NCBI GenBank assembly: GCA_030374765.1
Contig: JARGXX010000016.1
Span: 1,240,001-1,304,000 of the forward strand
DNA length: 64,000 nucleotides
Source: Agarophyton chilense
Lineage: Eukaryota > Rhodophyta > Florideophyceae > Gracilariales > Gracilariaceae
Direction: 5' to 3'
In this document: one piece after another, positions 49,754 through 58,813 of the stretch
Layout: each line of letters begins with the position of its first letter
How positions within the stretch are numbered: position 1 is the stretch's first letter
Notes under the pieces: generated by a model
The model's database searches: none
What the model was told of the DNA's origin: nothing
Seen by the model: the letters and a program-made list of their open reading frames with translations, nothing else
Program-made: the position numbers and the translations under genes

Positions 49754-50803
49754 TGTCATACGTGTGGCCATTGCCGGCAGCTAGTTCGTGTGGTTGGCAC
49801 CATGCAGTGCTTTGCACTGCTGCCTTGTAATTTTTAATTGTATTTATTAGTTGTAATCTATCGTAATGGCTAACAGCTAAGCGGCCGGCGGTACTTGAGC
49901 GCCGGGTCGCCGGGGGCTAGACCGAAGTAAAGTCAAAGACGTGAGGGACGCCTCCGAACTACCAGTTCGTGTCTTGAGACTATAGGGTTATCAGACCTTC
50001 GTTCCCAGTCGACGCCGACAAGACAGGCAGCAGTCTGATCAACTGCTGCAGAGATATCTCTCGCGTTTTAGCCTATCGAATATTCCCCGTCCAGTCCTTG
50101 CCCTCACGGCCATCGGTCGCCGCGTGGCGCATTGCACTTTCGCTCGGTCTATTGGACCGCTGGCAGTTCTACTGCCCGAGCAGATTGTAGACCCGTATCC
50201 GTTGGATACCGAGGTGTGGATCGGGAGCCTCGGATAAGTGAGTATCATTTCCAGGTGCAGCTGGCAAAGCCAGGCAGGCGCATTCGTCTGGGCGCTGGTT
50301 CAATCCCAGGGCTTGCCCTGCTTTGCTATCGTCACCCGTTGGGTGTGAGTGATTACCACTTTGTGGCGCCAGTCGGCATAGCCAAGCAGACGTTCTCGTC
50401 TGAGCGCTGGTACAATCTCAGGGCTTGCCCTGCTTTGTTATCGCCACCCGTTGGGTGAAGTGGTTGGTGCGTCGTTGCCGACGTTAGGGCCGTGGCGCTC
50501 GTCCGGGCTCTGCTACAATCCCGGGGCTCGCCCCGGCTACTCGTCATACGCGGCGTATATCCAGGCCGATCACTTCGGTTCGTGTCGGATCGACACCACT
50601 CCGAGCACGTCTTCCGGACGCCAAGAGCTCCTGTGGAACGATAGGAGTCTGTGTCTAGTCGACACTCCTCGCCTGTGAGACGACGCCTCTCTTGAGTCGT
50701 TGCGGACTCTAGGGCCAGATAGCCGACCCCGGCTTTCCAGGCTCTGCCTGAGCGTAGCTCTCGCCGCCCGCGGCTGGTCTCCCGAGTAGCGCATTGCGTT
50801 ACA
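49754..50803 (+). repeat. GC-rich unit, probable solo LTR of a retroelement
   Basis: About 1,050 bp begin TGTCATACG and end CATTGCGTTACA, the exact 12-base end of the gypsy 3' LTR at 17525. A TTTATTAGTTGTAATCTATCGTAATGG segment near 49.85 kb also resembles the A/T-rich core of that LTR. The unit is much longer than 446 bp, is far richer in G+C than its flanks, and contains tandem hairpin repeats. ACGGC stands right after the end and also at 49743-49747, a few bases before the proposed start, so the left border may be off by several bases. No internal coding region is attached, hence solo. The call is moderate only. Confidence 0.45.
50253..50545 (+). repeat. 112-bp tandem repeat with hairpins (about 2.7 copies)
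   Basis: The segment GCGCTGGTTCAATCCCAGGGCTTGCCCTGCTTTG recurs with small changes. The hairpin cores lie 112 bp apart (50311 and 50423), with a third, more diverged copy about 103 bp further on. Each unit carries a CAGGGC-TT-GCCCTG hairpin, and the first two also carry CACCC-GTT-GGGTG. The third copy has CCGGGGC-TC-GCCCCGG instead, keeping the pairing. The first unit also has CTGGC-AAA-GCCAG and a GGTTCAATCCC pol III B-box-like string. Confidence 0.75.
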
Positions 50804-51155
50804 ACGGCCACTGCGGAGAAGGTTGTGTTTTCCTTCTCTTCGCAGACGTCAAGGTCCTGGACTTGAAGAGTTTATCATAAAGAGGCCTGGTAGATTGTTG
50901 GCCTTTTCAGTGAGAGAACGGTTTTTTCAAAAGAAACGTTCTTTGCTACGTATTACTTATAGAACATAACATGCCCGTAAAAAAGAGAGAGAGAAAAAGA
51001 GTTTTTGAGAGAACCCCTGTACGACACACGTACAACTGCTTGGCAGGCGAGGGTGCCGAGCCACATGAAAAAAACAAGCCCACTAAAAGGCAGGGCATGT
51101 CTTTTTCTGCAGAGCAACCGAGTATTCAGCTGTCCCTTGTGAGCAGGCTGGCATT

Positions 51156-51998
51156 ATGCAAAGGCTGGCATTTTACGGACACATGTACAGTCTCGATGAC
51201 GGGTTTGGCAGCCGTTGGATGTCGTTTCGAGGAACAACTTCGTTATTCAGATTTTCGCAAATGAACAGAAGTCAAAGCAAAATCATCGCAGTTACGGCAT
51301 GTTTCATCACAATTTCCAACAACGTACCTGAGGTAGCCGCTTTACTTAAGAACAAATGCAGATTCATATACCTACACGATCATTTGAATTTCGAAATGTC
51401 GGAAGAAGGGTCCTCATGGTGGTGATCTAGATCATGCTTTGGCTCGGACTTATCTGGAGCGCCAAAGACATGATTTATGCTGTTTGAATTCTTTCAGCAA
51501 CGTTCGCAGCAGCACGCTTCATCACAAGTTTCCGTTTTTGATGCAGCTGTATCTCAGGATGTCCTCTTCAATCATGATGCTATGTTTTCGAGGTACGGCA
51601 TTGCTATGGGTTCTCTTCTCAAGATACTCACAAACGCGAATAGTGCTTTCGAGAGGTTATTGACCCAAGTGGTGAAGGGTAAGTTTCGGTGCTGGAACGT
51701 GGATCTTGCTTTGCGGCTGACCTCAGCGGTGCGGAACTTGGCCCGAAATTACGACTCACAGATGAAAGAAGATTAAGACCGGAATGAGTTCATTGATCGA
51801 GTGACGAAATACATGAAGTATGTTAACTTGTTGGTAGACAATGTTTACGAGCATATCGTCGTCCATACTAAGGAAAAGGACGATGCTGTCAAGGCCATTC
51901 AGAAAGCTGCAGAAGCAAAGCGGAATGATGATGACCTAATGACCAAGGGTATGTGCTTCCTCATGAAAGAAAAATGGGACTGCTGGAGTAGAAAGTGA
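51156..51998 (+). pseudogene. Unrecognised decayed gene
   Basis: Frames 51156-51425, 51477-51776 and 51801-51998 share one reading frame. The last two are separated by a single TAA (51774), giving a readable stretch of about 170 codons: FDAAVSQDVLFNHDAMFSRYG, ERLLTQVVKGKFRCWNVDLALRLTSAVRNL, YMKYVNLLVDNVYEHIVV, DDAVKAIQKAAEAKRNDDD. It is helical and charged, with no motif I can place. Between 51425 and 51477 a neighbouring frame (GGDLDHALARTYLERQRHDL) reads better, so a frameshift is likely there. Downstream sequence to 52.4 kb continues in Lys/Gln-rich short frames. Confidence 0.35.
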
Positions 51999-52499
51999 CT
52001 CAAAATTGGCTAATAGCTCTTCCCACCACAGATGACAAAATGTTCCGGCTATCGCCCAGGAATTGGGACACGTCCTCTACGCTTTCCGCGTCCTTAACCT
52101 CCATATTAGCAGTATTTCACGCGTTTTATTCCCATTTTAAGCAACTCTTTATACCTTCAAGGAAAAGTTCGGCTGCATTTGGCCCTGCTAATAACTCCGA
52201 AGCAGTAATCAAGTTTCGTAATGCTGAGCGCGGAACTGCTCAAATTGCATCCGAAAACTTTTCAAGAACAAGCACCAACAATAAAAAAATTAAAAAGAGC
52301 AACGGAGCAACGGAGCAGCGAAGCCAGGAAACAACAATGTCAAAATAGGGCCGAGAAGGGATGGAGACCATCCACAGTGCTGAAATGTTGCCCTAGGTCT
52401 ATGCTTTTCGGCTTTATTGTGTCTTTTTTTGCACATTACTTAGATTGAATCATTTTCCGTCCATATTACGCCACAATGACTCTTTTTGAGGATTGGATT

Positions 52500-53720
52500 G
52501 TTGCGTAATGGCAATGTGCAGATCATTTTGGGAACCCCAAAATATTTTTTGGAGTTAATCAGGGTCAAATTTTGGCCATATTTGGCCCAAAACCACTGTT
52601 CATGGCGTCAACTAGCATTTCACTTCCATCGAATGAGATGCAAACTAGCGCTTTAGTGCACTACCGTTCTGAATTCCTCACTGCTAGTATTTGTGTGACT
52701 GCGCCAAGGTGTGGTATCCGAAAAATCTGGATTAATTGCTTGCGCACTGCTGATTCGTCATTTTTCGCAGATTTTTTGAAGATTTTCTTTGCCCCATACG
52801 CTCCTAGCACGTGGAACTAGCATTCCGAGAACAAAAACGTTTCTCCTGAGGCATCTGCATTCCATGCGGAGGCATCTGTGTCGAAAAAGTCTCGAATTGT
52901 GTCCCAACCATCTCCCGTTTGAAGCCCTTCCAGGTATTCGTACAGACTTTCGCATCTTTTTTATCAGAAAACATACGCTGCAATATCAATTTAAGAAGAA
53001 ACCATGAAAATTTTGGCCCAGTTTTGATTTCAGGCGCTGATCGAGGTGCACGGCAAACGGAGCACTTCCCAATGGACTCGTTGTATAAGTACATGTTTCC
53101 GGGGAATATTGGGAAATATTTCGTCCCTCCACCAATTTCTGACTCCATTTCTATGCGGGCGATGACTCCTTTCCAATACTTCTAAGGTGCCTGACATAGA
53201 TTCTTAATATCATCCATAACTGTTTGTGACAGAGCATTCTGGAAAAACAAGTTTGTCCACGGTCGGTTTCTCCAAGCAAACGACGAAGATTTGGAATCCA
53301 CGACGCTTTTCTGAGTGTGAGTGCGATTCGAAAATTCTTTTTCGAAGTTGTCACCTGTAAAACGAGCTTCAATATTTTGGTCACCTTTGTTGCAGAATTG
53401 CATTGCATGGAGTTGAGATTTATTTTAGAGCAAACGAAGCTGTCTGACTCGTATACGAATGGCTGAATCTGTGCTGCACTCCCGATTTCATTTTATAGTC
53501 GGAACCGCAAACCTACTGGGTGTGATTCGGGTACCTTTCTGTCCATCATGTTGCTCACTGGAGCTGGGTTTGAGTTTTCATTTGATGGTTTGTTCTGAGA
53601 ATTATCTTTGATGAAGCCCAGAGTATCGTATTTGTTTGCATTCAACATAAATGGCACGTCTCCATCATATGGCGCCGAATAATTCTCTTCAACTTCCTTC
53701 ATAGTTCGCTCTTGACCCAT
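52500..53720 (-). mobile_element. Third TNP2-class transposon fragment (N-terminal part)
   Basis: The minus-strand frame 53148-52804 (114 residues) has the pattern that precedes the catalytic domain in TNP2-class transposases: a FPGNMYLYNESIGKCSVCRAPR knuckle (family C-x-N-x-C-x-L-Y ... C-x-x-C-x-x-x-R), then LLKLILQRMFSDKKDAK (family L-x-x-x-L-x-x-x-F/Y-x-D-x-x). Upstream frames at 53408-53151 (two overlapping) and 53720-53493 would be the more N-terminal part. Downstream, where the D-G-V-x-x-F region should follow (52.8-52.4 kb), only broken frames are left. It is a dead fragment and appears distinct from the two larger elements. Confidence 0.5.
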
Positions 53721-54481
53721 GTTGGCTTCACCGTCTGACGTTAGAGGTAGTGCTGTTTCCTGTCTATCTGAAGAGTGGTTTTTTGAAAGAGATTTTTGAA
53801 GAAATGGGCTTTGTCTGTAGAAGATTCATAGAATAAACGCGTGATGTTTCTTCTTACTTCTTGGGGCTGTTCACAAGATTCATGCTCTGGGGGTGGATGT
53901 TAGTGAGAGTCAGAGATTATTTTTGTTGTATCAATGTTGAGTCTCCCGAAATCAAGTGATTCTCCTTGGTTGTTTTTCTTAGAATTGAATACACTTTTAT
54001 TAACATTGAAAGTTGCAGTTTAAGTACATAGCGCAGCTATCTCACATCTTTAATCAATGGAGCGGAGCTCATGAGAAACAGCAGGGTTTGGCTGGGCTCA
54101 TGAGCGTAAGCTCAGTACCCTGGGAATCTAAATCGTTTTACATAGCTGTCCCAAAGATTGCTGAACAAAATATTCGTACTTCAAGCGAATTGTGAAACTG
54201 CGGCTCTCACTTAAATCCCAAGCGCGTATAGCTTGAATTCTTTGCCTCTTTCGAGAGATAATAGCTGAATTTTTATGTCTAAGCATAGTAGTTCGGCTCA
54301 CGGGTTTTTTCGAGAATAGCACGTAGAAGCATTCTCCAGGAGACTAAAGTACTTCGGGTACCTTCCGTAAATGGAATGGGAGCTGGAAAAAGATATTGGA
54401 AAAGAGATACTAAATGAAAAGTGAGCCAGATTCCAATACTAGATCTCTACAGGTTTTACCAGAAAACCATAGCTTTGAAGA
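53721..54481. other. No gene seen
   Basis: There are only short frames on both strands. No repeat or signal was seen. Confidence 0.35.
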
Positions 54482-55687
54482 CTAAGTGATTTTGAGTCTG
54501 TTTCGATTCGAAAACCACTCGCTATTATCACCCTCGTATTTGATTATCAATCAATCAAATCGAAAAGTGACCGTTTATTGGAAGAGGACTTTCGTTTGCT
54601 GTTTTATCTTACTCTCGACTGATTGTCAGGTGACGCTTATGGTACTTACAGATGTCGTGAGCAATCTTAGCCAGTTTTGAGGACGTATACGAGTTCCACA
54701 GCATCATCCAACATTGAATCTAGAGATTTTCAAGCTCCGTTAGAAAGTTTTATAATAGAGACCAAAACGGAGATAGTTAGAACATGTATGGAAAACTTGG
54801 AAAAGATCAACAGACATATCAAAGCCTTCGGGCCGTCGCCAAGGCTGCCTTTCATTTCCAGCCTAGTTTTCGGTAATGATTTCGTCCGAGAACCAAACGA
54901 TACGGCGCTCATGAGAGCAGTTAATGGTTTCCGAAATTCCCTGATATCTTACATAAAAGAAAAGTATATCCAATTCCTCGAGAATGTCAATGAAAAGAAA
55001 CTGAACGCGGATGCCAAACCTGCATTGGACATGATCAGGATGCAGAAGACTTGATTGGACTATGGGAAGTTGGCGTGGGGAACAGCTTCAAAGAGAACCC
55101 ATCTTTCCCAATGCGAAGCCGTCATTCAAAGTGCATCTACCTTGAAATACTTTCTCGTGTACAAGCATAGCAGAAATCTTTGGTGCATCAGGTGGCTGGC
55201 CGAACAGAGAATGAAGTACAAGGGGCGACAGTGTCATACAAGGAGAGTCCAAAACGTTCATAATGGCCACTCTGTGCCTAATAGCCCCGCTCGTGGTAAC
55301 CCTGTTCCTGGAAAAGATTTCGTTGGGAACCTTTTCTCTCCTTCAAATGAAAAGGAAGGCGAAATTGATATCGTAACTGATGGGAGATACCAACCAGATG
55401 AGAACTTTGAGAGAGAACATGAAGACGAAAACAATTTCTAATCACATTCATCCCTAGTGTTCATTCCCTCTCAAACATCTGCCCTATCCCATGCCAATCT
55501 GGTTGTACCAAATGAGGGTGCAGTGCTAGAGGCCACATACAGAACTGAAACTATATATCGAAAGGGAGTGTGGATTTCCGACAGAGGCCTTTACAGTGAA
55601 CATGAGGATATGATTTTGCCCGTATCACCTTCATCGCTTGATTTCCAACCCGCTGACCTTGTGCCCCAACCCATGCGAACCAAATGA
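54482..55687 (+). pseudogene. Unrecognised 400-codon frame with four stops
   Basis: One reading frame stays readable over about 402 codons, broken by TGA near 54620, TAG near 54668, TGA at 55052 and TAA at 55439. Segments include KSKSDRLLEEDFRLLFYLTLD, a helical FIIETKTEIVRTCMENLEKINRHIKAF, ISYIKEKYIQFLENVNEKKL, RNLWCIRWLAEQRMKYKGRQ, an acidic KEGEIDIVTDG stretch and a C-terminal YRTETIYRKGVWISDRGLY. The mean spacing of stops (about 80-100 codons) is far above chance, so this was a gene. Composition is host-like rather than retroelement-like, but no family is recognised. A continuation in another frame is visible at 55684-56028. Confidence 0.45.
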
Positions 55688-57301
55688 GACACAATTTACG
55701 CTCATCGCAAAGAGCTCTATTTGCGTTTCAAGCGGTAGCTGAGATTTCCAATAGAGGCTCAGTACCAGAACCCAATATGAGAAGCGCACGAATTTTTCGA
55801 GACAGTTGCGACGAAACTAATTCAGCTCGCCGTAATCACCATTCATCGCATTTAAAAACTCTCAAGGAATGCTTCCAGTCAGATTGTGAAAGGCTCCTAC
55901 CACGTGATTCCCACATCAAGTCGACGAACAAAAGCATCTTGCTTCAACTACAAGTGCGAGCTCCAGTTGCTGTATCTCATCTTAATGCAAGATCCCACAC
56001 AGCAGCGCTCTGCATCTGTATTCAATGAGATCACAGATCGCATGAACGTTAAAGCTCGTTGGTGAGCCTAAACAAGTGACAAAAAGGAAAAAAAGTTCCA
56101 AATTAGCTGTTCCTTGTGTACAAGTTCAGGCGGCCGAATAAAACGATTTAGCAGGTTCTTTATGTGCTTCTGACCATGATGTTGGTGCCACGTTTCTCCG
56201 CAATTCCACGGGTGGCCATGCTCGAGGCGTCTTTCAGAAGGAAAAATCTCGCAAGAGTCGCGGTTGAGGTCGTCGGTGTGTTCACAGTCGAGGAGGAAAT
56301 AAACTTATTGTGAGCAACGGACGTCGCGGATTTGGGCTAGGACGCATATCTCTTTCGAACAGTCTACCGTTAATTGGCTGTGGAGTATGAATATCCTGTT
56401 CGTGGTTGTTCAGTCTGTTCAAAAATGCGCGTAGACATTTAAGTACCCAACATTGGTTTCGTTGTGGATAAATCTCATACGAGCCAAAATTCCCAACCTG
56501 AGTCATTAATTGAGGAGCTTTAAAACGTACACATGAATCATCTCCTTCAAAGTTGCAAAGGCAAAAACAAATCCAGGGAGTCTGACATAGTTGGCAGAAG
56601 ATCCAAGAAGTGTCCATAACTATGATTGTTCATAAACAGAAATACGAAACCAAGAAAGAAAACGAGAGCATGGGTCAAAAAGTGGCGTTATCCACCATTA
56701 TTACAGAATCCGCGCCCTTGCTATCTCCACGCTCTGCACGCCCACTTCACAAATTTGCATAAATTGATAGTACGTACAGCGGAAAGACTCGAGATAATGT
56801 CGTGCATTCTGTACAAGAATTAAAGCCATAAAACCTTGTCAAAAAAGTTTACAGCACTAGCATTTGGGAGAGAAATAATTACCGGTCAGGATATTTTTTG
56901 ATCAATTTGATAACACTGTTTTTATCCGTCATATTCGGCTACTATGCTTTCCATAGCATACATTTCAGAAGAGAAGAAGTAGTGTGAAAAATCTTCGATC
57001 GTTTTCTGGAGTACGACGACTCAGGAATGTCATGAATGGAGCTAGAAAAAAAAAATTTCGTCTTGCAGTGTCTGCCTCAATCAAAATAGTCCCATTATTT
57101 TAGCACACTTTTCCGGGTTTGAGACTGAAATGATACAAATAGCTGATCTTAGTGACGAGGAAATAAATGCCTTCCCATCTATGTCATCCGTAGTTAAGCC
57201 TCCAGAAGAATGCTCCGTCGTGTCCGTCGGAAACAATTAAGAGATGAGCAGTTTGTACTCCAGTTCGCTTCAGAATTCTTCGTCTTCGTTCTCCATATAA
57301 C
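55688..57301. other. No assignable gene
   Basis: There is a plus frame at 55684-56028 (114 residues, possible continuation of the previous gene) and a minus frame at 56617-56282 (111 residues). The minus frame has clustered Cys (FCQLCQTPWICFCLC) and FGSYEIYPQRNQCWVLKCLRAF; I cannot place it. The rest shows nothing. Confidence 0.3.
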
Positions 57302-58213
57302 TTGTATCGTATTGATATAGAAAACGACGAAGCCTCCCTACATTTTCATTACTGCGTCGAACATAAACGTGAAAGATGTTGCACGTTTGATGGTTTGATT
57401 GGGTTTAGCCGAAGTCATTTTTGTATTGTTTCTCAGCGCTCTATTCACAGTTTATGCAGTAGATTGCTGGAAGAAGCCTTTCAAAATATATACGACCGTA
57501 ATGCTCCGGATAAAGGATCGGGTGGGGGTATCCTTTGTATCACACGCAAATCGAAATTGAACAACAAAACCGGTTCCCAAGAATTGAATGTTGCCATACA
57601 GCAGTATCGATTTCTTGAAGATGTGATTTCGAAGGACGTTCAGGTCTTCAGGTATACCCTCAGTCTAGAACAACAACGAAAGGGATCATTTGTTGACACT
57701 TTGTACATTTTATGCGAACCTGGTTCTAACCCTTTCATGACAGCAAAGGCAATCCTAAGAACGGGTCTGATCATACAAGGCGTGAGAAAAAGGACATTTT
57801 GTGCATATTCTTATCTAAGGATTGAGAAGAAGGCCAAAAATGTGGCGAGGGCTTGAAGTTACAGACAAAGACATAGAAAAAGCAATAATCAGAACGCCCA
57901 AAGCCTATATGAAGAGAGAAGAAAACCAGACTAAGCAGATAATGACAAAGAATCTTTTTCGTATCCACCCGAGAACTCTGAAACCTCCTGCACTGATTCC
58001 AAGTCATTGTTTCTCAGTAGGGTTGATGGTAGGCCATCAACAATCGAAAACCGCTGTAGTGGAGAGTATCCTGTTCACACCGTAAGTGAGGTGTGCAAAG
58101 TGAAACGATCTTTTCGTGTTTTTCAACCCCACGTGAAAAACTACAATGGTGGCACGTTTTTAACATTTGAGAGTGATGAAAATGTTCGAGAGATATTGGC
58201 TAGATGCAATTGA
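57302..58213 (+). pseudogene. Unrecognised decayed gene, about 300 codons
   Basis: A clean 184-residue frame (57302-57856) is followed by readable pieces in changing frames to 58213. Segments are HFHYCVEHKRERCCTFDGLIGFSRSHFC (several Cys/His, possibly metal-binding), RLLEEAFQNIYDRNAPDKGSGGGILCITRK, QQYRFLEDVISKDVQVFRYTLSLEQQRKGSF and, near 58.1 kb, KVKRSFRVFQPHVKNYNGGTFLTFE. Composition is that of a globular protein. Two frame changes make it a pseudogene. No family is recognised. It lies next to the RNA polymerase III subunit pseudogene but on the opposite strand. Confidence 0.4.
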
Positions 58214-58813
58214 AACTTTGACGGATAATATGGGAAAGAAAGCCTTAGATGTCTACACCACATTTCGGGTCCTTCATAAGTTCATCGCAATGCTTTGCGC
58301 CTGTTTATCGAGCATTATAGCCGTCCAGTGCTTCAGTCCTGACTCATGAGCGGTTCTTTGCATTCATTAGAATGAATTTTTGCTTCCTCTTAGACAATTT
58401 GTAAACATTTCTGCGCGTAAGAGACGAATTACGGAAATGAGCAGCACCCTGATTCTTATTTTTCGAAACTCATCCGGTATCAGTGATGTTCGGTTTAGGA
58501 TAGAAGCGGCGTCTTTCATGGGAAGATGTGCGAAAAAAATAGCAGAATTTCTGTTAGAAGGCCTTACCTAACCTTATCGCTAGCGTATTAGCGAGATGTA
58601 AGACACGAGCATGACAAATTTGACAACACGCGGCATCCAGCTTTGGCATCATACCAGCAGCAAAACTGGCATGTAATATGGCATTATTTTGACTTCTTAG
58701 CGCAAAATCCCGAAACGCCTTCCTGCTCAGCTTGCAAGGTATTCTGCACCGTTTCTTTATTAGGTGTTCCGAAGCATCAAAGATAAAATACATTACAAGC
58801 GATATCAAAACAA
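58214..58813. other. No assignable gene
   Basis: Short overlapping frames on both strands (+58167-58349, +58380-58571, -58817-58554). None has a motif. Part may be the end of the 57.3-kb gene, and part lies beyond the stop of the polymerase pseudogene. Confidence 0.3.

Noticed and set aside
50253-50325. tRNA-like A-box/B-box spacing in the first GC-rich repeat
   Set aside because: The B-box-like string decays in copies two and three and no cloverleaf forms. The hairpin repeats explain the pattern better.
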